From assembly GCA_964244655.1 (NCBI GenBank), contig CAXTJU010000004.1:20608-84607 (forward strand): 64,000 nucleotides of DNA. Reading direction: 5' to 3'. The stretch comes from LMUY01 sp964244655. Lineage in GTDB: Bacteria; Pseudomonadota; Alphaproteobacteria; Acetobacterales; Acetobacteraceae. How positions within the stretch are numbered: the stretch's first letter is position 1; every line of letters begins with the position of its first letter. Positions 17,722 through 26,602 of this stretch are shown one piece after another. The notes beneath the pieces were generated by a model, which was not told the origin of the DNA, did no database searches, and saw nothing but the letters and a program-made list of their open reading frames with translations. The position numbers and the translations under genes were made by a program.

Positions 17722-20112
17722 GTGACAGACCTCGACCTTCCCGTGCGCGACGCGCTGCCGGCGCTTGAAGCGGCGCTCGCGCGCGGCAACGCCGTGCTGG
17801 TGGCGCCTCCCGGTGCGGGCAAGACCACGCTCGCGCCGCTGCACCTGCTGGGCCGCGTGCCCGGCCGGCCGGCCGGGAAGATCGTCATGCTGGAGCCGCG
17901 CCGCCTCGCCGCCCGCGCCGCCGCCGCCCGCATGGCGTTCCTGCTAGGCGAGGCGGTGGGGCAGACCGCGGGCTACCGCACCCGGCTCGACTCCGCCGTC
18001 TCGCCGGCTACCCGCATCGAGGTGGTGACGGAAGGCCTGCTGGTGCGCCGCCTGCTGTCCGACCCGGGGCTGGACGGCGTGGGCCTGGTCATCCTGGACG
18101 AGGTGCACGAGCGCGCGCTGGCCGCCGACCTCGCGCTTGCATTGTGCCTGGACCTGCAACGCCAGCTGCGCCCCGAGCTGCGGCTGCTCGCCATGTCCGC
18201 CACCGCCGACGGCGCGCGCCTGTCCGCGCTGATGGACGCCCCCGTGATCGAGAGCGCCGGCCGCATGTTTCCCGTGGCGGTGGAGCATGCCAAGCGCGAC
18301 CTCGCCTCCCCGCGTGACCTGCCAGGCGCCGTGGCGTCCGCGGTGCATGACGCATTGGCGGCGCATGGCGGCGACATCCTGGCCTTCCTGCCCGGCATGG
18401 GCGACATCCGCCGCGCGCAAGCCGGCCTCGAAGGCTGCGGCGCGCTGGTGCTGCCGCTGCACGGCGACCTGCCCGCCGCCGAACAGGACCGCGCCCTGCG
18501 CCCCGCCGAGGAAGGCCGCCGGGTCGTGCTGGCCACCAGCATCGCGGAAACCTCGCTCACCGTGCCCGGCGTGCGCGTGGTGGTGGATGGCGGCTGGCGG
18601 CGCGCGCCGCGGCTGGACCCGGCGACCGGGCTGACCCGGCTGGCCACCGTCCGCATCAGCCGCGCCGCCGCCGACCAGCGCGCCGGGCGGGCGGGGCGGG
18701 AAGCGCCGGGGGTGGCTATCCGCCTGTGGTCCCCGGCGCTGCACCGCGGCCTGCCGCCGTTCGACCGCCCGGAGATCACGGAGGCGGAGCTGAGCGGCCT
18801 CGTGCTGGACTGCCTCGCCTGGGGCACGCCGCCGGAGGCCCTGCCCTTCCCCGACCCGCCCGCCGCCGGCCCGCTCGCCGCCGCCCGCGCGCTGCTGGCC
18901 GACCTGGGCGCGATGCAGGACGGTGCGCTGACCGCGCAGGGCCGGCGCATGGCGGAGCTGGGCGCGCATCCCCGCCTGGCCGCCATGATGCTGGCCGCGC
19001 GCTTGCCGCCGGAGCAGGCGCTGGCCGCCGACCTGGCCGCGCTGCTGGAGGAACGCGACCCGATGCGCGAGCGCGACGCCCCGGCGGACGTGGCGCTGCG
19101 GCTGGAGGCGCTGGCCGGACGGCGGGACGCCGACCGTGGCGGCCTGGCCCGCATCCGCCAGGCCGCCGGGCAGTACCGCCGCCGCCTGCGCACCACCGCC
19201 CCCGCCGCGGGCGACCCGGCGCCGCTGCTGGCCGCCGCCTTCCCCGACCGCATCGCGCAGCGCCGGGGCGAGGTGGGCAGCTTCCGCCTCTCCGGCGGCG
19301 GCGGCGCGAAGCTGCCCGCCACCGACCCGCTCGCCCGCGCGCCGCTGCTGGCGGTGGGCGCGCTGGAACTCGGCAGCTCCGCCCGCATCCGCCTGGCAGC
19401 CCCCCTGGACATCGCGGACGTGCCGGAGTGGCGGGTGACGCAGACGGTGGAGAGCGGCTTCGACGCGGTGGCCGGCACCGTGCTGTCCCGCCGCCGCCGC
19501 CGCCTGGGTGCGCTGGTGCTGGAAGACCGCACCGCCCCCGCCGACCCGGCGGAGACCGCGCGCATTCTGGCGGACGTGGCCGGCCGCAAGCTGGACGCGC
19601 TGGGCTGGACGGAGTCGGGGCGGCAGCTGCAAGCCCGCGTCGCCCTGCTGCGCCAGCTCGACCCGGCGACGCCTGACTTGTCGGACGCAGCACTGGCGGC
19701 CAGCGTGCAGGACTGGCTGGCGCCGCAGCTGTTCGGCACGGCAAAGCTGGCAGACGCGGCCAAGCTCGACCTGCACGCCATCCTGCGCGGGATGTTGGGC
19801 TGGAACCACGCCGCCCGCCTTGACCGCGACCTGCCGACGCACCTGGCCCTGCCCGGCGGCCGGGCGGCGATCGACTACCTGCAGCCGGTACCGGTAGCGT
19901 CCGCCCGGGCGCAGGCGTTCTACGGCCAGCGCACCACGCCGCTGCTGGCGGGCGGCCGAGTGCCGTTGCAGTTCGCGCTGCTGTCGCCCGCAGGGCGGCC
20001 AGTGGCGATCACGGCGGATTTGGCAGGGTTTTGGGCGGGGACGTGGGCCGACGTGCGGCGGGACATGCGGGGGCGGTATCCGCGGCACGACTGGCCGGAA
20101 GCCCCAGTTTGA
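17722..20112 (+). CDS. hrpB: ATP-dependent helicase HrpB (DEAH-box)
   Basis: RNA/DNA helicase of the bacterial DEAH/RHA family, 796 residues (E. coli about 810). Motif I is APPGAGKTTLAPL near residue 30, motif II DEVHER near residue 126, motif III SATADG, motif VI QRAGRAGREAPG. The C-terminal HrpB domain follows, with GWNHAARLDRDLPTHL near residue 693. The GTG at 17722 is the only reasonable start. Biological role of HrpB is poorly known. Divergent from the UDP-sugar operon. Confidence 0.95.
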   Translation: MTDLDLPVRDALPALEAALARGNAVLVAPPGAGKTTLAPLHLLGRVPGRPAGKIVMLEPRRLAARAAAARMAFLLGEAVGQTAGYRTRLDSAVSPATRIEVVTEGLLVRRLLSDPGLDGVGLVILDEVHERALAADLALALCLDLQRQLRPELRLLAMSATADGARLSALMDAPVIESAGRMFPVAVEHAKRDLASPRDLPGAVASAVHDALAAHGGDILAFLPGMGDIRRAQAGLEGCGALVLPLHGDLPAAEQDRALRPAEEGRRVVLATSIAETSLTVPGVRVVVDGGWRRAPRLDPATGLTRLATVRISRAAADQRAGRAGREAPGVAIRLWSPALHRGLPPFDRPEITEAELSGLVLDCLAWGTPPEALPFPDPPAAGPLAAARALLADLGAMQDGALTAQGRRMAELGAHPRLAAMMLAARLPPEQALAADLAALLEERDPMRERDAPADVALRLEALAGRRDADRGGLARIRQAAGQYRRRLRTTAPAAGDPAPLLAAAFPDRIAQRRGEVGSFRLSGGGGAKLPATDPLARAPLLAVGALELGSSARIRLAAPLDIADVPEWRVTQTVESGFDAVAGTVLSRRRRRLGALVLEDRTAPADPAETARILADVAGRKLDALGWTESGRQLQARVALLRQLDPATPDLSDAALAASVQDWLAPQLFGTAKLADAAKLDLHAILRGMLGWNHAARLDRDLPTHLALPGGRAAIDYLQPVPVASARAQAFYGQRTTPLLAGGRVPLQFALLSPAGRPVAITADLAGFWAGTWADVRRDMRGRYPRHDWPEAPV

Positions 20113-20148
20113 TCCCACTCAGGAGCTTGATGGAATGATACGATCGAC

Positions 20149-20487
20149 ATGCGGCTTCATGTTGGGCGTCACGATCCGTCGGTGGCGACAACAGCTCAGG
20201 CGGCAGAAACTGGAGACTCGTTCCGTAAGGCATTACTCCATGAATGCCCTGATCGCCGATGGGATTACGCCACCGCGGCCGATTACGAGCAGCCGCTGAT
20301 CGCAGCATCTTCAGAGCTGTCACGCAAACAGAAACAGGCGGAAGACCGGGCGGCAGGACTCGCTTGCGCATACAAGGAAGGCCTTAGCTGCGACAACTCA
20401 GGCCGCATCCGCTACCTTATGCAGCACAGTCGCTTGAGAAGCTTGATGCAGGCATTCTGCGTCGTGCAGCCGAGCGCGTTCGATTAA
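20149..20487 (+). CDS. Doubtful hypothetical ORF in a lower-GC gap
   Basis: 112 residues, no recognisable domain and no clear ribosome site. Codon third positions lack the strong G/C preference of real genes here, and the DNA is less GC-rich. The gap 20113-20630 between hrpB and the HtrA gene holds this frame, a short competing frame from about 20136, and a degenerate repeat at 20505-20550. It may be a decayed gene. I list it because nothing better fills the space. Confidence 0.22.
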   Translation: MRLHVGRHDPSVATTAQAAETGDSFRKALLHECPDRRWDYATAADYEQPLIAASSELSRKQKQAEDRAAGLACAYKEGLSCDNSGRIRYLMQHSRLRSLMQAFCVVQPSAFD

Positions 20488-20504
20488 AGCGCGATCCGGA
20501 CTCC

Positions 20505-20550
20505 TTCTCCCTCTCACGCGCTTTACGGGATAAATCCGGGGTGAGAGCGC
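20505..20550 (+). repeat. Degenerate CCCTCTCCC-type element
   Basis: CTCTCAC (20511-20517) and GTGAGAG (20541-20547) are inverted arms within a sequence related to the CCCTCTCCC / CCGGGGTGAGGG element at 12449. It lies 80 bases before the HtrA-like gene. Confidence 0.5.
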
Positions 20551-20630
20551 TTGGAGCACTGCTTGTGACATTAGGTATGAACCGCCACCATCGCGCCGTG
20601 TTGCATCTGAGCCCTCCCGGAACCCATCCG

Positions 20631-21746
20631 ATGATCCGCCCCGCCCTTCTCGCAGTCGCCATGCTGCTGTCCGGCTGCACCCACTCCGTCGCCCAAGGCG
20701 GCCAAGGGGATGGCGGCCCCTTGCGGGCGGCGCTGCCCTCTCTCGCCCCCCTGGTCAAGCGCGTGGTGCCCTCCGTCGTGAACATCGCCGTCACCGAGAG
20801 CGTGGCCGCGGACCAGGACGTGCAGCTGCCCTCCGCCCTGCGCGGCACGCCACTGGAGAAGCAGTTCCGCGAGCGGCTGCGCTCGCGGCGGGAGCAGGTG
20901 CAGGGCGCAGGCTCCGGCTTCGTCATCGACCCCTCGGGCGTCATCGTCACCAACAACCACGTGGTCGGCCATGCGGACCGCATCATCGTCTCGCTGTCCA
21001 ACGGCACCGAGCTGCCGGCCAAGGTGCTCGGCACGGACGAGCTGACCGACATCGCCGTCATCAAGGTGGACGGCGCCGGGTCGCTGCCCGCCGTCACCTG
21101 GGGCGACTCGCGCAACGTGGAGGTGGGGGACTGGATCGTCGCCGCCGGCAATCCGTTCGGGCTCGGCTCCTCGGTCAGCGCCGGCATCGTCTCGGCACGG
21201 GGGCGGGACATCGGCGCAGGCCCGTTCGACGACTTCCTGCAAATCGACGCGCCGATCAACCCGGGCAACTCGGGCGGCCCCACCTTTAACCTGGAAGGCC
21301 AGGTGATCGCGGTGAACACGGCCATCGTCTCGCCCACCGGCGGCTCGGTCGGCATTGGCTTCGCCATCCCCAGCGAGATCGCGATGAAGATCGTGGCCGA
21401 GCTGCGCGAGAAGGGCCACGTGGACCGCGGCTGGCTGGGCGTGGGCGTGCAGGACGTGCCGCGCAGCCCGTCCGGCGCGGCCCAAGGCCAGAGCCAAGGC
21501 GCTGCCCGCGGCGGCGTCGCCATCGCCAGCCTGGACCGGGCGGGGCCGGCCGCACACTCCGGCTTGCAGGCGGGGGACATTGTGACGGCGGTGAACGGGG
21601 TGACGGTCGACAGCGCGCACGACCTCATCAAGGTGGTCAGCGCCACGCCGCCCGGCACGGCCCTGCATCTGACGGTGCGCCGCCACGGGCAAACGATGGA
21701 CATCCCGGTCACGGTCGGTCTGCGGCCCAACGAAAGCAACGGTTGA
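20631..21746 (+). CDS. HtrA/DegP-type serine protease with PDZ domain, lipoprotein
   Basis: Envelope quality-control protease (S1C), 371 residues from the ATG at 20631. The signal peptide ends in lipobox LLSGC, so it is probably lipid-anchored in the periplasm, unlike soluble DegP. Triad: His in TNNHVVGHAD, Asp in LTDIAVIKV, Ser in NPGNSGGPTFN. A single PDZ domain follows (GVAIASLDRAGPAAHSGLQAGD), so it is DegS/DegQ-short rather than DegP-like. The next gene's ATG overlaps its stop by one base (TGATG), linking it to the two-component pair that probably senses envelope stress. Confidence 0.93.
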   Translation: MIRPALLAVAMLLSGCTHSVAQGGQGDGGPLRAALPSLAPLVKRVVPSVVNIAVTESVAADQDVQLPSALRGTPLEKQFRERLRSRREQVQGAGSGFVIDPSGVIVTNNHVVGHADRIIVSLSNGTELPAKVLGTDELTDIAVIKVDGAGSLPAVTWGDSRNVEVGDWIVAAGNPFGLGSSVSAGIVSARGRDIGAGPFDDFLQIDAPINPGNSGGPTFNLEGQVIAVNTAIVSPTGGSVGIGFAIPSEIAMKIVAELREKGHVDRGWLGVGVQDVPRSPSGAAQGQSQGAARGGVAIASLDRAGPAAHSGLQAGDIVTAVNGVTVDSAHDLIKVVSATPPGTALHLTVRRHGQTMDIPVTVGLRPNESNG

Positions 21747-22423
21747 TGCGCATCCTGGTGGTAGAGGACGACAAGGAGGTGGCCGGCTTCGTGCTGAAGG
21801 GCCTGCGCGAGGCGGGCCACCTGGCCGAGCACGCCGACAACGGCCGCGACGGCCTGTTCATGGCCGCCAGCGAAGGCTTCGACGCCATCATCCTGGACCG
21901 CATGCTCCCTGGCGGCATCGACGGTCTGCGCCTGTTGGAAACCCTGCGTGCGCAGGACAACGCGACGCCCGTGCTGTTCCTCTCGGCGCTGGGCCAGGTG
22001 GACGAGCGGGTGCGCGGCCTCAAGGCCGGCGGCGACGACTACCTGGCCAAGCCGTTCGCCTTCGCCGAGCTGCTGGCCCGGGTCGAGGCGCTGACCCGGC
22101 GCGGCAAGAACGAGGGCCCGCAGACCAAGCTGCAGGTGGGCGACCTGGAGATGGAGCTGCTGTCCCGCACCGTGCGCCGCGCCGGCCAGCGCATCGACCT
22201 GCAACCGCGCGAGTTCCGCCTGCTGGAGTTCATGATGCGCCACGCCGGCCAGGTGGTCACCCGCACCATGCTGCTGGAAGGCGTGTGGGACTACCACTTC
22301 GACCCGCAGACCAACGTAATCGACGTGCACGTCAGCCGCCTGAGGCAGAAGATCGACAAGCCGTTCCCCGCCCCGCTGCTGCACACGGTCCGCAACTCCG
22401 GCTACATGCTGCGGGTGGAGTGA
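21746..22423 (+). CDS. OmpR/PhoB-family response regulator
   Basis: 225 residues. Receiver: VVEDDKEVAGF acidic pocket, phospho-acceptor Asp in AIILDRMLPGG (near residue 51), Lys in YLAKPFAFAELL. Winged-helix output: DLQPREFRLLEFMMRHAGQVVTR and VWDYHFDPQTNVIDVHVSRLRQKID, a spacing typical of the CzcR/QseB/CopR branch. Start is ATG 21746 (TTG one codon earlier is unlikely). It sits between the HtrA lipoprotein and its histidine kinase, probably in one operon. Confidence 0.95.
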   Translation: MRILVVEDDKEVAGFVLKGLREAGHLAEHADNGRDGLFMAASEGFDAIILDRMLPGGIDGLRLLETLRAQDNATPVLFLSALGQVDERVRGLKAGGDDYLAKPFAFAELLARVEALTRRGKNEGPQTKLQVGDLEMELLSRTVRRAGQRIDLQPREFRLLEFMMRHAGQVVTRTMLLEGVWDYHFDPQTNVIDVHVSRLRQKIDKPFPAPLLHTVRNSGYMLRVE

Positions 22424-22443
22424 AGGTGCCGGCGAAACGGGTT

Positions 22444-22490
22444 CCAAGGGCCAACGGCCTTTGGCGGGTCCGGGCAGAGCCCGGCCCTCC
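22444..22490 (+). repeat. Palindromic repeat between regulator and kinase genes
   Basis: CCAAGGGCCAACGGCCTTTGG (22444-22464) is a near-perfect palindrome, followed by GGGTCCGGGCAGAGCCCGG. It resembles the end modules of the composite repeat seen at 27989, 53907 and 61132. It separates two otherwise tightly linked genes. Confidence 0.5.
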
Positions 22491-23882
22491 TTGAGCTTGA
22501 CGCTTCCCCGGGCGCAACCCAGCCTGTGGCGCTCCGCCGGCCTGCGCCTGGCCCTGGTGTACGCCCTGCTGTTCGCGCTGAGCGCCCTGGCCCTGGTGCT
22601 GTTCCTGTGGTGGGCCACCGCCGGGCTGCTGGACCGCCAGGTGGAGGCCGCGATCCACGCCGACGCGCAGGGCCTGTCCGAGCAGTGGGAGGGCGGCGGG
22701 CTGGCGGCGCTGCAATCCACCATCGAGGACCGCCTCGCGGAAAACGTCGATGACGACGCGATCTACCTGCTGACGGACGCGGCCAAGCGTCCGCTGGCCG
22801 GCAACCTGGCGGCCTGGCCGGCCGCGGTGACGCTGGCGGAGACGCCATACGACCTCAACGTGTCCCGTGCCGGAGTGACCAGCATGGCCCGGGTGCAGCG
22901 GTTCGACCTCGCGGATGGCAGTCGGCTGCTGGTGGGACGAGACGTGGAAACCCGGGCGCCGCTGCGCTCGCTGCTGACCTCGGCGCTGCTGTGGTCGCTG
23001 GTGCTGCTGGCCCTGCTCGGCTCGGTCGGCGGGCTGGTGATGCAGCGGCTGTTCCGCCGCATGATCGCCAGCGTGTCCAGCACGGCCGGCGCCATCGCGC
23101 AGGGCGACCTGAACCGCCGGGTGCGGGTGACCGGGCGGGGCGACGAGTTCGACCGGCTGGCCGAGACCATCAACGACATGCTGGACCGGATCGGCCGGCT
23201 GATGGACGGGGTGCGCGAGGTGTCCAACAGCATCGCGCACGATCTGCGCACCCCGATCGCCCGCGCCCGCGCCCGGCTGGAGGACGCGGCCGAGCACGCG
23301 CACGGGCCCGAGGAACTGCGCGCCGCCGTCTGCCGCGCGGTCACCGACCTGGACGGCGTGGCCGCGGTGTTCGAGGCGCTGCTGCGGATCGCCGAGATCG
23401 AGGCGGGGACCCGGCGCTCCGCCTTCGCCGCCACTGACCTCGCCCCGGTGCTGGCGGAGCTGGCGGAGCTGTACACCGCGCCGGCGGAGGAGCGCGGCCT
23501 GGCCCTGGTGTACGACGGCCCACCCCGGCTGCCGCTGTATTGCGACCGCAACCTGATCGGCCAGGCGGTGGTCAACCTGCTGGACAACGCGCTGAAGTTC
23601 TCCCAGCCCGGCGGCGCGGTGCAGCTGCTGGCGGCGCACGGCCCCGGCCCCGTCGTGCTGACCGTGCAGGACACCGGGCCCGGCATCCCTGCCGCCGACC
23701 GCCCGCGTGCGGTCAAGCGGTTCTACCGCGGTGAGCAGGCGCGGCAGACGCCGGGCTCTGGACTTGGCCTGGCGCTGGTCGAGGCGGTGGCGGTGCTGCA
23801 CGGCGGCACCCTGGCGCTGGAGGACGCGGCCCCGGGCCTGCGCGCCGTGCTGACGCTGCCGGCGGACCCGGCGGCTCCTTGA
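22491..23882 (+). CDS. Sensor histidine kinase (HAMP, HisKA, HATPase)
   Basis: About 463 residues. A membrane segment LALVYALLFALSALALVLFLWW, given here in part as VYALLFALSALALVL, is followed by a periplasmic loop of some 120 residues, a second membrane segment near SALLWSLVLLALLGSVGGL, HAMP, the phospho-acceptor His in NSIAHDLRTPIARAR, N-box VNLLDNALKFSQ and G-box PGSGLGLALVEAVAVLHGG. No ATG is available near the 5' end; TTG at 22491 or 22497 is likely, just after a palindromic repeat, so the start is uncertain. Cognate of the preceding regulator by position. Confidence 0.9.
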   Translation: MSLTLPRAQPSLWRSAGLRLALVYALLFALSALALVLFLWWATAGLLDRQVEAAIHADAQGLSEQWEGGGLAALQSTIEDRLAENVDDDAIYLLTDAAKRPLAGNLAAWPAAVTLAETPYDLNVSRAGVTSMARVQRFDLADGSRLLVGRDVETRAPLRSLLTSALLWSLVLLALLGSVGGLVMQRLFRRMIASVSSTAGAIAQGDLNRRVRVTGRGDEFDRLAETINDMLDRIGRLMDGVREVSNSIAHDLRTPIARARARLEDAAEHAHGPEELRAAVCRAVTDLDGVAAVFEALLRIAEIEAGTRRSAFAATDLAPVLAELAELYTAPAEERGLALVYDGPPRLPLYCDRNLIGQAVVNLLDNALKFSQPGGAVQLLAAHGPGPVVLTVQDTGPGIPAADRPRAVKRFYRGEQARQTPGSGLGLALVEAVAVLHGGTLALEDAAPGLRAVLTLPADPAAP

Positions 23883-23949
23883 GCAGGTGACGACGACTTC
23901 ACGCAGTGCCCATTGCCGCGTGATTTCGCTTGTCCATACTGTGGATGTA

Positions 23950-24234
23950 ATGTGGAAAAAGACGGTCTTGAGCACCGCGGTCGCGGCATGGTTCGCCGGG
24001 CAGGCATTGGCCCAAGCCAATTTCCTGCCGGACCAGGACCCGATGACCGTGACCACCGACACATCCGAGTACTGCCTCGGCCTGGCGGACCGGATGGACA
24101 CGGATGCGGACATGCCGCCCCATGCCCGCGTGCTTTGGCGCAGCGGGCGCACCATGTGCGAGCATGGCCATGTGCGCGGCGGCCTGCTGCGGCTGCGGCG
24201 GGCGATGCAGATGCTGCGGGGGGCTGCCGAGTAG
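23950..24234 (+). CDS. Small secreted hypothetical protein
   Basis: 94 residues from the ATG at 23950. Residues 1-22 (KKTVLSTAVAAWFAGQALAQ) are a Sec signal peptide with probable cleavage after ALA. The mature part contains YCLGLADRM and CEHGHVRGGLLRLRRAMQML, with two Cys and a basic helical end. I recall similar short proteins in alphaproteobacteria without known function. It follows the kinase by 67 bases and may belong to the envelope-stress group. Confidence 0.6.
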   Translation: MWKKTVLSTAVAAWFAGQALAQANFLPDQDPMTVTTDTSEYCLGLADRMDTDADMPPHARVLWRSGRTMCEHGHVRGGLLRLRRAMQMLRGAAE

Positions 24235-24288
24235 CTCGCCCTGGCGTCGCCCATCGGGCATAATGCCGGCCCATCAAAGGACAGAACA

Positions 24289-24732
24289 ATGATCTTGTGG
24301 AGCCTGGTGCTGGGCGTTCACCTGCTCGCCATGACGCTGTGGACCGGCGGGATGGCCTACGCGCTGGTGGTGCTGCGGCCCAGCCTGGCGGCGCTGCCCC
24401 CGGCGGAGCGCATGGCGCTGCACGGCGAGACGCTGCGGCGCTTCTTCCGCCTGGTGTATTTCGCCATGCCGCTGGTGCTGCTGACCGGCTGGGGCATGGT
24501 GTTCGGCGTGTACGGCGGCTTCGCCAACCTGCCCTGGCCGGTGAACGTGATGCAGCTGCTCGGGCTGGTGATGGCGGCCGTGTTCCTGGCGCTGGTGTTC
24601 GGCCCCTACCGCCGGTTCCGCGCGCAGCCGAATGACGCCGCCGCCGCATCCATCCGCAAGCTGATCCACGTCAACCTCGGCCTGGGCGCCATCGTGATCG
24701 TGGTGGCGTCGTTCGCCCAGTGGGGCAGCTGA
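24289..24732 (+). CDS. CopD-like / DUF-type four-helix membrane protein
   Basis: 147 residues with four predicted membrane segments: WSLVLGVHLLAMTLWTGGMA, YFAMPLVLLTGWGMVFGVYG, VMQLLGLVMAAVFLALVFG and LGLGAIVIVVAS. His in the first helix, an Arg-rich loop RRFFRLVYF and a late HVNLGLG His fit the CopD-like / urate-oxidase-N type, which may bind heme or metal. Good ribosome site AAAGGACAG before the ATG. Role unknown. Confidence 0.65.
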   Translation: MILWSLVLGVHLLAMTLWTGGMAYALVVLRPSLAALPPAERMALHGETLRRFFRLVYFAMPLVLLTGWGMVFGVYGGFANLPWPVNVMQLLGLVMAAVFLALVFGPYRRFRAQPNDAAAASIRKLIHVNLGLGAIVIVVASFAQWGS

Positions 24733-24760
24733 GGAGGCCGCTCCGGCAAAAGCATCCCCC

Positions 24761-24779
24761 TTATCCACAGCCATGCACA
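24761..24779 (+). promoter_or_regulatory. DnaA boxes upstream of dnaB
   Basis: TTATCCACA (24761-24769) is a perfect consensus DnaA box; CCATGCACA (24771-24779) is a second, weaker box in the same orientation, one helical turn later. They lie about 50-70 bases before dnaB, where DnaA could regulate transcription. Confidence 0.6.
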
Positions 24780-24828
24780 GGCTGATCGCGCCCCGCGGCG
24801 CTCGGCATAGGCTATGGTCACCCTCCTC

Positions 24829-26316
24829 ATGAACACACTCTCCCCGCTCCTCGGCCTGTCGCAACGGATGCCGCCCTCCAACCAGCAGGCGGAGCAGGCG
24901 CTGCTCGGCGCGCTGCTGGCCAACAACCGCGCGTTCGAGCGAGTGGCGGAGTTCCTGGCGCCGGAGCACTTCAATGATCCGATCCACGGCCGCATCTTCG
25001 CCGCCATCCATCGCCGGGTGAACAACGGCCAGCTGGCGGACGCTATCACCCTGCGCGCCGAGTTCGAGCACACCGGCGTGCTGGACGAGGTGGGCGGCAC
25101 GGCGTACCTGGCCCAGCTGCTCGGCGCCATGGTCGGCATCATCAACGCCGGGGAGTATGGCCGCGCCATCCACGACGCCTGGCTGCGGCGCCAGCTGATC
25201 GAGGTCGGCGAGGAGGTGGTGAACAACGCGTTCGGCGCCGAGCCGGAGCTGGACGGCCGCAGCCAGGTGGAGGCGGCGGAGCAGAAGCTGTTCGACATCG
25301 CGGACAAGGGCGCCACCAGCGGCGGCTTCATGGTGTTCGAGCAGGCGCTGACGCAGGCGATCCAAGGAGCCGAGCGCGCGTTCCACCGCTCTGGCCATGT
25401 CTCCGGCCTGTCCACCGGGCTGCGCGACCTGGACAAGAAGATGGGCGGGCTGCACCCGTCGGACCTGATGGTGCTGGCCGGCCGCCCCGGCATGGGCAAG
25501 ACGGCGCTGGCCACCAAGATCGCCTTCGGCGCCGCCCGCGCGCTGCTGGCGGAGGCGCGCAGCGCCGGGTCGGAGCAGGTGCCGAAGGGCAGCGTCGCGT
25601 TCTTCTCGCTGGAGATGAGCGCCGAGCAGATCGCCCTGCGCCTGCTGGCGGAGGAGGCGCGGGTGTCCGGCGACAAGATACGCCGCGGCGAGATCGGCCA
25701 ACGCGACTTCGACCGCTTCGTGCAGGTGAGCCGCGAGGTGGCAGGCCTGCCGCTGCACATCGACGAGACGCCGGGCATCTCCGTGGCGGCGCTCAGGACC
25801 CGGTGCCGCCGGCTCAAGCGCACCAGCGGCCTGAGCCTGGTGATCGTGGACTATTTGCAGCTCATGCGCCCCTCCGCCGGCACCAAGCCGGAGAGCCGGG
25901 TGCTGGAGATCAGCCAGTTCACCCAGGGGCTCAAGGCGATCGCCAAGGAGATGGCGGTGCCGGTGATCGCGCTCTCCCAGCTGTCCCGCGCGGTGGAGCA
26001 GCGCGAGGACAAGCGGCCGCAGCTGTCCGACTTGCGCGAGTCCGGCACGATCGAGCAGGACGCGGACTGCGTGATGTTCGTCTATCGCGACGAGTACTAC
26101 TTGCAGCAGCGCGGCCCGAAGGAGGGGCATTTCGAGACCAACGACAAGTTCCACAGCGCCATGGACAAGTGGCAGCAGGACATGGAGCGGGTGCACAACC
26201 GCGCCGAGCTGCTGATCGAGAAGCAGCGCCACGGGCCGACGGGCAAGATCGACCTGCTGTTCGAGGGCGAGTTCACCCGGTTCGCGGACCTGGATTTGGT
26301 GCACAGCGGGGGGTGA
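24829..26316 (+). CDS. dnaB: Replicative DNA helicase DnaB
   Basis: Hexameric 5'-3' helicase that opens the replication fork. 495 residues from the ATG at 24829 (another ATG at 24814). The N-terminal domain (PPSNQQAEQALLGALL) is followed by the RecA-like motor: Walker A GRPGMGKTAL near residue 222, FFSLEMSAEQIALRLL, Walker B VIVDYLQLM, ALSQLSRAVE and a C-terminal KQRHGPTGKIDL. No intein. In many alphaproteobacteria dnaB lies near alr and radA, as here, though here with inserted genes between them. Confidence 0.96.
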   Translation: MNTLSPLLGLSQRMPPSNQQAEQALLGALLANNRAFERVAEFLAPEHFNDPIHGRIFAAIHRRVNNGQLADAITLRAEFEHTGVLDEVGGTAYLAQLLGAMVGIINAGEYGRAIHDAWLRRQLIEVGEEVVNNAFGAEPELDGRSQVEAAEQKLFDIADKGATSGGFMVFEQALTQAIQGAERAFHRSGHVSGLSTGLRDLDKKMGGLHPSDLMVLAGRPGMGKTALATKIAFGAARALLAEARSAGSEQVPKGSVAFFSLEMSAEQIALRLLAEEARVSGDKIRRGEIGQRDFDRFVQVSREVAGLPLHIDETPGISVAALRTRCRRLKRTSGLSLVIVDYLQLMRPSAGTKPESRVLEISQFTQGLKAIAKEMAVPVIALSQLSRAVEQREDKRPQLSDLRESGTIEQDADCVMFVYRDEYYLQQRGPKEGHFETNDKFHSAMDKWQQDMERVHNRAELLIEKQRHGPTGKIDLLFEGEFTRFADLDLVHSGG

Positions 26317-26440
26317 ACTGATCCGAGGGGGCCAGAGTCACGCTCGCCGGCGGAAATAAACTCGGGCGCAACCTCCGCCGCGTAGTGCTAGAGCAGCCGG
26401 AGCGGCGTTGCGCAGGCGTGGCGCTGGAAGGACACGGCCC

Positions 26441-26602
26441 ATGGAAGCCGCCTTGCTGATGTTCGACGTGGCCGGCCTGGTTCTCGTGGCCGTGTGGCTG
26501 GGCCGCGGCAACGGCCGGGCCGGGCTGTTCGCCTGGCGGTCCCGTCCGCCCAAAGCGAACCCACCTGAAGCACATAGGCGCGCGCGAAGGCGGCAGGCCT
26601 GA
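26441..26602 (+). CDS. Small membrane protein coupled to the O-ligase
   Basis: 53 residues: one hydrophobic segment (LLMFDVAGLVLVAVWLG) followed by a basic, proline-rich tail (SRPPKANPPEAHRRARRRQ). AAGGAC lies about 8 bases before the ATG and the stop overlaps the ATG of the next gene by one base (TGATG), so translation is coupled. Probably a helper or leader of the ligase-like protein. No family recognised. Confidence 0.55.
   Translation: MEAALLMFDVAGLVLVAVWLGRGNGRAGLFAWRSRPPKANPPEAHRRARRRQA

Noticed and set aside
17944..20118. 724-codon open frame on the minus strand opposite hrpB
   Set aside because: Shadow frame caused by high GC; sequence is Arg/Gly/Ala-rich without domains, whereas hrpB on the other strand has all helicase motifs.
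20009..20371. 120-codon minus-strand frame across the end of hrpB
   Set aside because: No start signal, overlaps the hrpB 3' end, and composition is not that of a gene.
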